A model generated the notes under the pieces. It ran no database searches and was not told the DNA's origin. It was given only the letters and a program-made list of their open reading frames with translations. From Gammaproteobacteria bacterium (GTDB taxonomy: Bacteria; Pseudomonadota; Gammaproteobacteria; Pseudomonadales; Pseudohongiellaceae): a stretch of DNA of 52,927 nt. The position numbers and the translations under genes were made by a program. The stretch is from the NCBI GenBank assembly GCA_018401885.1, contig JAGYKB010000017.1, positions 1-52,927 of the forward strand, written 5' to 3'. Below are positions 17,437-25,321 of this stretch, one piece after another; the stretch's first letter is position 1, and each line of letters begins with the position of its first letter.

Positions 17437-20130
17437 CTAATGCGAAAGCGGATTAGGTTTATTCTGGTCGATGCCCTCTTTCTTCATAAAGGCAGTGATT
17501 TGTTTCGCCTCGATTAAGCCTCGCGCACGTAGCTCGGTAAGAGTTGCCAAAACAATAAACTTCGCGTCCACCTCGAAAAAGTGTCGAAGTTTTTCACGGC
17601 TATCACTGCGACCAAACCCGTCAGTTCCAAGCACTTTGTAGGTGTCAGGCACGAATTCTCTGATCTGATCCGAATACGACATCATGTAATCGGTAGTTGC
17701 GATGACAGGCCCTTTTTTGCTTTCGAGTTGTTCAGTTACAAACGGTTTCTTTATCTTCGCACTAGGATTTAGCATATTCTCTCGAGAGACCGTGAGCGCT
17801 TCCCGACGCAGCTCATTGAAACTTGTAACGCTCCAAACATCCACATGAGCGCGGAAATCGTCGCGTAAGACCGCTGCCGCTTTCCTAACCTCGCGAAGTA
17901 TAGTGCCGCTGCCAAGGAGGCGAACGCTGAGTCCCTTCAACTCCTTCTTCGGAGCGACAGTTTTGTACTCATCAGTATCGCTATCCTCAAGGAGATACAT
18001 CCCACGAATGATGCCGTCTTCGACACCCTCCGGCATTTCAGGCTGCACATAGTTCTCATTCATCGTAGTGATGTAATAGAACACAGACTCCATCTCGTCA
18101 TACATACGGCGCAGACCATCTTGAATAATTACCGCGAGCTCATAAGCATACGTTGGGTCATAGGTAACGCAGTTCGGAATGGTGCCTGCCAGAATATGAC
18201 TATGACCATCTTGATGCTGCAGACCTTCGCCATTAAGGGTCGTGCGCCCTGCCGTTGCGCCGATGAGGAATCCACGCGCCTGCGAATCTCCAGCTGCCCA
18301 GCAGAGGTCTCCAACGCGCTGGAAACCGAACATTGAGTAATAAATATAGAATGGAATCAGTGGATAATTGCTCACGCTGTAGGAGGTCGCTGCGGCAAGC
18401 CACGCTGAAAATGCGCCCGCCTCGCTGATACCTTCCTCAAGCATCTGACCCTGTTTGTCTTCGCGGTAAAACATCACCTGATTAGAATCGGCGGGGTCGT
18501 AAAGCTGCCCCACAGATGAGTAGATTCCCATCTGTCTAAACATACCCTCCATACCGAAGGTGCGCGCTTCGTCAGGAACGATCGGTACAACTCGCTGGCC
18601 TATCTCTTTATCCTTTGCCAACGTAGACAGCATGCGGACAAACGCCATTGTCGTCGACACCTCACGCTCACCACTACTCTTTAACTGCGCATCGAAGGCG
18701 CTTAGCGTAGGCACCGGCAGCGGCGTCGTAACACTACGACGCTGCGGCACAGGCTTGCCAAGAGGTTCGCGCACTTTGCGCATGTATTTTAGCTCAAGGC
18801 TGTCCTCGGCGGGGCGGTAGTATGGCACCTCTTCGAGCTTATCGTCGGGAATAGGAATACCAAAACGGTCGCGGAATTTCTTCAGCGATTCGATGTCGAG
18901 CTTCTTCACCGAGTGGGCGTTGTTCTGCGCCTCTGCGGTATCCCCAAAGGCATAGCCTTTAACAGTTTTGGCGAGAATCACCGTCGGCTTGCCACTCGCG
19001 CGCGTTGCCTCAGCGTAGGCCGCATAGACCTTATAAGGATCATGGCCGCCTCGATTGAGCGCCATGATATCGTCGTCAGACAAGTGTTCGACCATCTTGA
19101 GCAGTTCGGGGCTTTTACCGAAGAAGTTTTCGCGCGTGTAGGCGCCGCCACGGGCAACGTAATTTTGATACTCGCCATCGACCACTTCATTCATTCGCGC
19201 CTGCAGAATTCCATCTTTATCTGCTTGCAACAACGGATCCCAATGCCGCCCCCAGACAACTTTGATGACATCCCAGCCAGCGCCGCGGAAAACACCCTCG
19301 AGCTCTTGGATAATTTTGCCATTGCCACGCACGGGGCCATCGAGTCGCTGGAGATTACAGTTGATTACAAAGATCAGGTTATCTAACTTCTCGCGTCCCG
19401 CCTTACTGATCGCGCCAAGCGATTCAGGCTCATCGGTTTCGCCATCGCCAAGGAAGGCCCAGATTTTACGACGACTGTTATCAAGAAGTCCGCGGCTAGT
19501 CTGATATTTGAGCAGATGAGCCTGATAGATCGCCTGAATGGGGCCAAGTCCCATCGATACAGTGGGAAACTGCCAGTAATCGGGCATTAGCCACGGATGA
19601 GGATAAGAAGAAAGCCCGTTGCCATCTACCTCTTGACGGAAATTATCGAGCTGCTTTTCATCGATGCGGCCTTCCAGATACGAGCGCGCGTAGATACCGG
19701 GGGATGAATGCCCTTGGAAGTAGATTAGATCGCCTTCGTCGTGTTCATTCGGACCGCGGAAAAAATAGTTAAAGCCAACATCGTAGAGGGTTGCCGCGGA
19801 TGAGAATGTTGAGATGTGTCCGCCTATACTTGGGTTGCGCATGTTCGCGCGCATCACCATCGCCATTGCGTTCCAACGCACTATGCCTCGAATCTCTCGC
19901 TCCATGAACATATCGCCTGGCATGCGGTCTTCGGTAGTGGGACTTATCGTGTTGCGATAGTCCGTATAAACCGCCGTGGAATCTTCGCGTGGATCGACTA
20001 TGGAGGCGCGAGCGGACAGCGTGTTGAGCAAATAATGCGCGCGATCCGATCCTTCTTCGTCGATTACCGAATTAAGCGCGTCCAGCCATTCTTTGGTTTC
20101 TTCGGGGTTTATATCTTGATGTTCGCTCAT
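17437..20130 (-). CDS. aceE: Pyruvate dehydrogenase E1 component (homodimeric type)
   Basis: This is the thiamine-diphosphate enzyme that decarboxylates pyruvate and acetylates lipoyl-E2. It has 897 residues, the usual size of the AceE homodimer. The TPP motif is GDGETDEPES followed by an asparagine-containing INCNLQRLDGPVRGN. FVPDTYKVLGTDGFGRSD is near the C-terminus. The ATG at 20130 is preferred over one three codons upstream because AAGG stands 9 nt before it. It forms an operon with aceF. The upstream gap (20131-20340) should contain its promoter and includes a palindrome at 20256-20270. No pdhR gene is adjacent. Confidence 0.97.
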   Translation of the reverse strand: MSEHQDINPEETKEWLDALNSVIDEEGSDRAHYLLNTLSARASIVDPREDSTAVYTDYRNTISPTTEDRMPGDMFMEREIRGIVRWNAMAMVMRANMRNPSIGGHISTFSSAATLYDVGFNYFFRGPNEHDEGDLIYFQGHSSPGIYARSYLEGRIDEKQLDNFRQEVDGNGLSSYPHPWLMPDYWQFPTVSMGLGPIQAIYQAHLLKYQTSRGLLDNSRRKIWAFLGDGETDEPESLGAISKAGREKLDNLIFVINCNLQRLDGPVRGNGKIIQELEGVFRGAGWDVIKVVWGRHWDPLLQADKDGILQARMNEVVDGEYQNYVARGGAYTRENFFGKSPELLKMVEHLSDDDIMALNRGGHDPYKVYAAYAEATRASGKPTVILAKTVKGYAFGDTAEAQNNAHSVKKLDIESLKKFRDRFGIPIPDDKLEEVPYYRPAEDSLELKYMRKVREPLGKPVPQRRSVTTPLPVPTLSAFDAQLKSSGEREVSTTMAFVRMLSTLAKDKEIGQRVVPIVPDEARTFGMEGMFRQMGIYSSVGQLYDPADSNQVMFYREDKQGQMLEEGISEAGAFSAWLAAATSYSVSNYPLIPFYIYYSMFGFQRVGDLCWAAGDSQARGFLIGATAGRTTLNGEGLQHQDGHSHILAGTIPNCVTYDPTYAYELAVIIQDGLRRMYDEMESVFYYITTMNENYVQPEMPEGVEDGIIRGMYLLEDSDTDEYKTVAPKKELKGLSVRLLGSGTILREVRKAAAVLRDDFRAHVDVWSVTSFNELRREALTVSRENMLNPSAKIKKPFVTEQLESKKGPVIATTDYMMSYSDQIREFVPDTYKVLGTDGFGRSDSREKLRHFFEVDAKFIVLATLTELRARGLIEAKQITAFMKKEGIDQNKPNPLSH

Positions 20131-20255
20131 CGATTTCATCCTTACCCTAGCATAATTAGTAAAGCTATCGCCTTACATAATAGGTGTAACTTAATTACAA
20201 GATGACAGAATTTTAGTCTTGTTCATTCACGGATTCCAGTTTCATTGAAAAAATA

Positions 20256-20270
20256 TGTAGTTAAACTACA
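20256..20270. promoter_or_regulatory. 15-bp palindrome upstream of aceE, possible operator
   Basis: TGTAGTT-A-AACTACA has 7-bp perfect arms. It lies about 125 bp upstream of the aceE start in an A+T-rich promoter region. It does not match the E. coli PdhR site (core GGT...ACC). It could bind another dimeric repressor. No binding protein can be named from the sequence. Confidence 0.35.
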
Positions 20271-20340
20271 AATAATTACGAAAACTGGTTATTTACTCGA
20301 TATCGGCACCCCATCTTAAAACCCTTAACTAGCCAGCTGG

Positions 20341-21243
20341 CTAAGCGCTTATGAGCGTGACAACCGCAACGACGACAAGCCAAACGATTTGGCTACGCTC
20401 GAGAAGCCCACTTAGAGCTTCTATCTCCAGACGCATCGCAGCCTCGTCAAAGTCAGCCCCCTTCACCTCACAGGCGGCCGACTCGGAAAGCGCGCACCGC
20501 GCCCAATCGGCGAGCAGTTGGGCATTATCGCTCGCCGCCTTAAACTCCCACAGATGGCGCCGAAGACGAGAGACACAGCTATTAAAATCACCAACGAGAG
20601 AAAAGGTGATTGCCAGCAGCCTAAGCGGCACCCACTCTATAACTGCGATAATCCTCTCGAGATGCGCCGCGAGGGTACGATCCGACTCTTCGCAAAGTTC
20701 GGCTCTGAGTTGATAGCTAACATAGCCAAAGATCACGCCTGCGGGACCTGTAACAAGATACAGCGCGTACATCATAAACATTCGCTCGAAGCTTCTATAC
20801 GCGAGCAGGCGCTTAAATTGAGCGACGATTACTGCACCGTCTTCGGTGCGAGGTACACCTTCGAGCCGGAGCTCTGTTTCTAGATAGTTGATGCATCCCT
20901 GCCTATCACCTGCGTTCCAGGATCCCAGGAAATCGCGAACTAACCTCCCAGGCTGCGTTCTATCCATTGCGAAAAGAAGAACAAAGAGGTGTAAGAGCAT
21001 CGTCGCGAGGCCGTAGAATGCGCCCTCGGCCAACGAACCGAGAATAATTATAATAGCAATCAGCACGCCGTAGATTGCCCCCAAAACAGCGGCAAATGGA
21101 TACCTGCCGCCGCCGTCGGCTTTACCTGCCAGCTTACGGATGGCGCGTTGATAGCGCCCAAACCATGAATCATCAAAGCGATCGGCATCTCTCAGCCACG
21201 TCGCTGTCAATACCAAGGCAAGTAAGATAACCAAAAATTTCAC
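20341..21243 (-). CDS. ampE: AmpE-like inner-membrane protein
   Basis: A 300-residue integral membrane protein with hydrophobic stretches near 3-14, 48-72, 78-92, 150-172 and at the C-terminus (280-298). Its N-terminal region (WLRDADRFDDSWFGRY) and the GPAGVIFGYVSY segment resemble AmpE of the ampDE operon. AmpE is a proposed envelope sensor in beta-lactamase regulation and is distantly related to CobD/CbiB. It follows ampD by 57 bp on the same strand, the classic arrangement. Its stop codon lies in a 14-bp palindrome (TAGCCAGCTGGCTA, 20330-20343) that could end the transcript. No ampC or ampR is in the window. Confidence 0.85.
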   Translation of the reverse strand: MKFLVILLALVLTATWLRDADRFDDSWFGRYQRAIRKLAGKADGGGRYPFAAVLGAIYGVLIAIIIILGSLAEGAFYGLATMLLHLFVLLFAMDRTQPGRLVRDFLGSWNAGDRQGCINYLETELRLEGVPRTEDGAVIVAQFKRLLAYRSFERMFMMYALYLVTGPAGVIFGYVSYQLRAELCEESDRTLAAHLERIIAVIEWVPLRLLAITFSLVGDFNSCVSRLRRHLWEFKAASDNAQLLADWARCALSESAACEVKGADFDEAAMRLEIEALSGLLERSQIVWLVVVAVVTLISA

Positions 21244-21300
21244 TTAGTATCCTCGCTCGAAAAAAGTATTCTGAACCACCAAAGGCAACCGGTGCGCAAT

Positions 21301-21867
21301 TTAGGAAAATTCTCGAAGTCGCGCGATTTCGCAGCGGAGCTTTTGCCAATCAAATCCTTCACCCGGATCAGTCTTGCGTTCCGGCGCTATATCACTGTGA
21401 CCAACAATGCGCTCAGTCGTCACGCCTTCGTAATAGGACTCTAACGCAATGATCAGAGCTGCGAGAGCGGTGTACTGCGCCGCCTCAAAAACATCATAGT
21501 CAGTACCCTCCAGCTCGATTCCGATCGAAAAATCATTGCACTCCTCACGCCCCTCAAAGCAGGACCGACCGGCATGCCACGCGCGGCGGTCCAGGTTAAC
21601 GAATTGAGTTACTTTCCCGGAGCGCTCTATCAGCACGTGAGCAGAGACCTCGAGACCCGCGATCTCTTTAAAGTAGGGGTGTTCACTGACCTCAAGCTGA
21701 TTGCAAAAAAATCGCTGAACTGCCCCGGTACCGTATTCACCTGGCGGCAGACTGATACTGTGAACGACTACAAGGTCTATCGGAACGCCCTTGGGCCGAT
21801 CGCCGAAGTTGGGTGAGACCACCTGCTCCGCGGATATAATCGTGCCGTTTGAAATATGAAATTTCAT
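21301..21867 (-). CDS. ampD: 1,6-anhydro-N-acetylmuramyl-L-alanine amidase AmpD
   Basis: A zinc amidase that cleaves the peptide from anhydro-muropeptides in the cytoplasm, the step after AmpG import. It has 188 residues. Zinc ligands are H36 (VVVHSIS), H157 (VGHSDIAP) and D167. Catalytic E119 or E120 (IGIELEG) and K165 (ERKTDPG) align with E. coli AmpD. The ATG at 21867 gives the family N-terminus MKFHISNGTI; longer in-frame starts up to 21975 add 36 unrelated residues. No signal peptide is present, as expected for a cytosolic enzyme. It is transcribed with ampE and divergently from nadC. Confidence 0.92.
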   Translation of the reverse strand: MKFHISNGTIISAEQVVSPNFGDRPKGVPIDLVVVHSISLPPGEYGTGAVQRFFCNQLEVSEHPYFKEIAGLEVSAHVLIERSGKVTQFVNLDRRAWHAGRSCFEGREECNDFSIGIELEGTDYDVFEAAQYTALAALIIALESYYEGVTTERIVGHSDIAPERKTDPGEGFDWQKLRCEIARLREFS

Positions 21868-22020
21868 AACAAGTTTAATAACCTGACGCGAATGTCCTGC
21901 AAGCATACGCCAGCACAGTGCAACACGCATACCCTCTATTCCTATTCTATCGGCCTTGCGCCATACTTCTGTCACGTCACTTGAGATAGATACTTAATCC
22001 GCAGTTACGCAGGATCCGCA

Positions 22021-22894
22021 ATGCAGACAAACCGCCCAAACAGCCTCCTTCCGTCAAGAGAAGACCTCATCAATATTGTCAGAATGACCTTGGAGGAGGA
22101 TGTCGGCAGTGGGGACATTACCGCCGCGCTCATTCCGGCCGGCCGTGCCGCCACAGCAAAAATCATTGGCCGTGAGTCGGGAATCCTTTGTGGCACACAC
22201 TACGCTGAGGAAGTTTTCTCACAAATTGGTCTCACCTCAGGCAGTGTCGCTATCGATTGGCTGGTTGGCGATGGCGATGAGGTAAAGGAAGGCACTGTCA
22301 TTGCCTCGCTGTCTGGGTCTGCGCGCAGCATTCTTACTGGTGAACGCAGCGCGCTCAATATTCTACAGACGCTGTCTGCGACGGCGACAACGAGTCGTCA
22401 CTACGCGAGACTTGTGCAGCATACGAAAGTGAAAATTCTTGACACTCGAAAGACGCTGCCGGCTCTGCGCACCGCACAGAAATACGCAGTTCGGGTTGGC
22501 GGTTGTGACAACCACCGCGTCGGACTGTTCGACGCCTTTCTTATAAAGAGAATCATATCGCCGCCTGTGGCGGCACATCGCCGCCGCCATTCAACGCAGG
22601 ACCTTAAACAGCGCTTTGCCGGTAGAAATCGAAGTGCAAACGTTGGGCGAGTTAGACGAAGCCATTGCCGCCCGCGCCGATATTGTCATGCTCGACAACT
22701 TCGATTTAACGCAAACCATCGCGGCGGTAAAACACACGGCGGGAAGAGTCAAACTCGAAGCATCCGGCAGCATAGATGAAGCACGCTTGGTAGAGATTGC
22801 CGAAACCGGTGTGGACTTTATTTCAATCGGCGCACTAACCAAACACTGCCGCGCACTCGATCTATCCCTATTATTTGATTTCGCGAAAACCTGA
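22021..22894 (+). pseudogene. nadC: Nicotinate-nucleotide pyrophosphorylase (NadC), frame broken twice
   Basis: The first 174 residues read as a normal quinolinate phosphoribosyltransferase: EEDVGSGDITA, GERSALNILQ, DTRKTLPALR, NHRVGLFDAFLIK. The frame then changes at about 22543-22546 (one base missing before AAAGAGAAT). It continues as KENHIAACGG, then changes again at 22575-22576 (two extra bases or one missing). The rest reads in a third frame as IAAAIQRARTL...VEIEVQTLGEL...MLDNFDL...EASGS...GALTKHCRALDLSL. The usual RxGGGxNHR motif reads RVGGCDNHR. Codon-level conservation on both sides is good, so the damage is recent or is a sequence error. The enzyme makes nicotinate mononucleotide in de novo NAD synthesis. 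Confidence 0.85.
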
Positions 22895-22929
22895 CGGACC
22901 ACACTGTCAACCTGACTGAGGGCCTGCAT

Positions 22930-23688
22930 ATGATCTTACGTTCGCTAGATACAACTCATAGCAACATTCACAGCAAACCCGTGCCATGCAGATACAAAGC
23001 TCTGCACTCGATCATCTACGCTGCGCTCACAGCAATCGCACTCTTTGGCGCCACCGTGCTCTGGGCGCATGCTGGCAGTCTCGACCAGAATGGTGGTCAT
23101 TATCAGTTTAACTCCTACCACTGCCATCTAGGCGGTTGTGAAATGCCAGACACCTTCAATCGAGTCGGCCGCGATAGCCTCCTTATCGATAGACGCGACA
23201 GAGAAAAGTTCTTCAATGAAGACGATTGGAATTTCGAACAAGATTTTGACAACGACTGTCAATCGACAAGGCAAGAAATGCTCGTTCTGACGAGCAGAGT
23301 TGACGCACGTTTTACCAACCCAAGAAACTGCATTGTAAGAACGGGCGAATGGCTCGATGAATACACCGGCGACGTGTTTACTGTAGCGACCCAGGTCGAC
23401 ATCGATCATGTAATCCCGAGACTCTATGCTCATACGCATGGTGGGGATCGGTGGCCACAGAGCAGAAAAATCCAATTCTCGAACGACCCGTTGAATCTAA
23501 TGATAGTAGAGAAGCGCGAAATCAGAAGAAAATCGAATCGAGGCCCCAGTCGCTATCTGCCGCGAAAGGAGTTTCAGTGTGAGTATGCGAGGCTTTGGCG
23601 CGGCTTGGCAACAAAATACGACCTCGATATAGACCAAAGGGACAACAGCGCACTAAAAAAGATCGAGAGTGGATGCGGGTCGGACTGA
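22930..23688 (+). CDS. Secreted HNH-family nuclease with N-terminal His/Cys-rich motif
   Basis: A 252-residue protein with a hydrophobic segment at about 26-46 ending in AHA, likely a signal peptide. Next comes a short GGHYQFNSYHCHLGGC motif (55-70), as found in many small secreted proteins beginning HAGGLD. From about 110, the domain DCQSTRQEML, GEWLDEYTG, VDIDHVIPR (D159, H160), FSNDPLNL (N185) and KSNRGP (N203) matches the HNH/DUF1524 fold, with the His-Asn-His-type metal finger intact. It probably degrades DNA or RNA outside the cytoplasm. The gene is convergent with the cytochrome gene and lies 35 bp after nadC. No immunity gene is adjacent, consistent with an exported nutrient-scavenging enzyme. 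Confidence 0.75.
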   Translation: MILRSLDTTHSNIHSKPVPCRYKALHSIIYAALTAIALFGATVLWAHAGSLDQNGGHYQFNSYHCHLGGCEMPDTFNRVGRDSLLIDRRDREKFFNEDDWNFEQDFDNDCQSTRQEMLVLTSRVDARFTNPRNCIVRTGEWLDEYTGDVFTVATQVDIDHVIPRLYAHTHGGDRWPQSRKIQFSNDPLNLMIVEKREIRRKSNRGPSRYLPRKEFQCEYARLWRGLATKYDLDIDQRDNSALKKIESGCGSD

Positions 23689-23718
23689 GCCCGTCGAGCG
23701 CGAGGGCGACGACGGGCT
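23688..23718. repeat. 9-bp inverted repeat at convergent gene ends
   Basis: AGCCCGTCG (23688-23696) pairs perfectly with CGACGGGCT (23710-23718) across 13 nt. No T-tract follows on either strand. It begins at the nuclease stop codon and may act as a transcript-end hairpin or be a dispersed extragenic palindrome. Confidence 0.45.
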
Positions 23719-23743
23719 GAGGTCTGCGAGCGAAGGTTTCGTG

Positions 23744-24238
23744 CTAGGGAGCGACGATAGTGATATCGGCCATATTGCCATCAGGGTCGAGGGCCGATTC
23801 GCCAGATGGAAAGCCGTTCTCGGACAAAATGTAGGCCACCACGTCGGTGTATTCCTCTAACATTAGAGAGCCCGGATTGTCGGCAGGCATTGTTCCTAAA
23901 ATAGTTTCCCACATCCAAAGCACAGGCTGGCCGTCCCATGACTTTAGCGCATCACGGTAGAAGCGCATATCGTGGCAGGTTTTGCAGGCCGTGTCGTAGG
24001 TTGCCTTTCCCGCGTCAACCTGCGCTTGGGTGAAGACACCGTCATTTATGGTGCGAGCTTCCGCAAGAGCGCTTTGCGAGGCCATCAATCCAAAGACCAG
24101 CGACGCAGCAAACAGTGCTCTCGTACGCGTTAAAATCGACAGACTCATCGAACTACTTATCGAACTACTTATCGAACTACTTATCGAACTACTTATCGAA
24201 CTACTAGTCGCTTTTTTCATCTTACTACCCATTATCAT
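23744..24238 (-). CDS. Small periplasmic c-type cytochrome with repeat-bearing presequence
   Basis: 164 residues. Heme is bound through C85-K-T-C-H89, with M117 (LGTMPADNPGSL) as likely sixth ligand. The mature domain is about 100 residues, a class I mono-heme cytochrome c. A Sec signal (ALFAASLVFGLMASQSALA, cut before EA near 60) is preceded by an unusually long n-region containing Ser-Ser-Ser-Ile repeats at about 12-30. Those residues come from a 12-bp tandem repeat. Start choice is uncertain: ATG at 24238 (with AGG 7 nt upstream), 24232, 24220, or 24148 after the repeat. The last would give a normal-length signal peptide and put the repeat in the leader. It is probably an electron carrier; the partner is unknown. 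Confidence 0.8.
   Translation of the reverse strand: MIMGSKMKKATSSSISSSISSSISSSISSSMSLSILTRTRALFAASLVFGLMASQSALAEARTINDGVFTQAQVDAGKATYDTACKTCHDMRFYRDALKSWDGQPVLWMWETILGTMPADNPGSLMLEEYTDVVAYILSENGFPSGESALDPDGNMADITIVAP
24147..24206. repeat. Five tandem copies of a 12-bp unit
   Basis: The plus-strand unit ATCGAACTACTT is repeated five times without interruption; only the final base of the last copy differs. On the minus strand it encodes Ser-Ser-Ser-Ile in the cytochrome presequence. Since the unit is a multiple of three, slippage would change length but not frame. Confidence 0.95.
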
Positions 24239-24660
24239 TCAACCTGTCTTCAGCTTCGATCCTAGCCTCTCCGAAGCCCCAATGTGAGCGCGCGGGCGCT
24301 TTAATTAATCAACAGAAACATAAACTACCTCTATCAATCATTCAAGGGCGCGATCTTACTAACCCTTCATCAATTACTTCGCTGTTAGAGAGAATTTAGA
24401 TTAGCTCTTGTGAGATTAATAGAACCTGAATGTCGTTTAGCGCGCGGAGACACTCTACCTCCTCTGGTCCTACCAAACCAACGCAATGGCCTCGGGTCGC
24501 AAATGCTCTCTTTTAAAAATAACTGTTAGGAATCCTGCCTGGATCGGTTCTTGTATAGGGCAAGGGTGCCATTTAACTAACGCGTCGTCATAACTCGCGC
24601 ACGCGACCCCGTGAAAAAGAAACTATCAGCTCAACATAGAGATCCCGATGGAGAAACAGT
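24239..24660. other. 422-bp intergenic region between cytochrome c and pilA
   Basis: It separates two divergent genes and must hold both promoters. I see no convincing ORF, RNA gene or strong hairpin. A TGGC...CGCA pair near 24492 recalls the sigma54 promoter of pilA genes but its spacing is one base short. The pilA ribosome binding site GGAG (24650-24653) lies at the right edge. Confidence 0.5.
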
Positions 24661-25134
24661 ATGAACAGGCAGACTTTTCAAATCCCTTCTACAGCTCGCT
24701 GCTTACGTCAAATGCGAACCAGAATAGGCGGTTTTACGCTCATTGAAATAATGGTGGTTATTGTCATTATCGGTATTTTAGCTCTGATCGCAGTGCCTCA
24801 ATACAACGTGTTTTCGCAACGAGCAGAGTTTACAGAGTTAGTCTCAGCCGCCTCGCCGCTTAGGACGTCTGTCGAAATTGCTATCCAGACACGCGGACCG
24901 GCAGATCTAGATGCGCTTGATGGTGGGGCCGATGCTGCCATGGGGATTCCTGCAACGGTTGTCGCGGCCGCAGCGACGCACGGCAGCCAAGTGGCAAATG
25001 GCGTTATTACAATGACTTGGCGCGCCGATCTGTCGCCTCTCGCGGGAATGACTTATACCTTAACGCCAAATGGCATTATTCCACCGGTTGTCTGGACAGT
25101 CGGCGGCACCTGCGTGGCGGCAAATTTCTGCTGA
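24661..25134 (+). CDS. pilA: Type IV pilin (major pilin PilA-like)
   Basis: A 157-residue prepilin with a long 24-residue basic leader ending in GG, cut before Phe by PilD. The mature part starts FTLIEIMVVIVIIGILALIAVPQY, the canonical hydrophobic assembly helix, with Glu at +5 (E29). The C-terminal C150 and C157 would form the D-region disulfide loop, here only 6 residues between cysteines. The globular part is rich in Ala, Gly and Thr. GGAG is 7 nt before the ATG. It adjoins nadC and pilC-pilD as in Pseudomonas, but pilB is missing from the expected place. Confidence 0.92.
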   Translation: MNRQTFQIPSTARCLRQMRTRIGGFTLIEIMVVIVIIGILALIAVPQYNVFSQRAEFTELVSAASPLRTSVEIAIQTRGPADLDALDGGADAAMGIPATVVAAAATHGSQVANGVITMTWRADLSPLAGMTYTLTPNGIIPPVVWTVGGTCVAANFC

Positions 25135-25321
25135 AACACGCGGCGCGGCGCACAGCGGAAAAACTCGCGAAGTGTACATACGTAGCCTATATCTAGCTAA
25201 AGCTAGTAAAACAAAGACCTATACTTACGCGTTCAGATACTGACTTATACCGCAGCAATCGACTTCTACAACCTACTCTTGGCAAGGCTTCGACAGATTC
25301 GGCAATCGTCGAAAAGGCGAG

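Noticed and set aside
23669..23860. Plus-strand 63-codon ORF across the cytochrome 3' end
   Set aside because: Antisense shadow of the cytochrome gene with no homology-like features.
24147..24206. Possible CRISPR-like repeat
   Set aside because: Units are 12 bp, directly abutting with no spacers, and encode protein; it is a simple tandem repeat.
24491..24507. Sigma54-like element upstream of pilA (TGGC...CGCA)
   Set aside because: The GG-to-GC spacing is 9 and not 10 bp, and the -12 part is CGCA; too weak to call.
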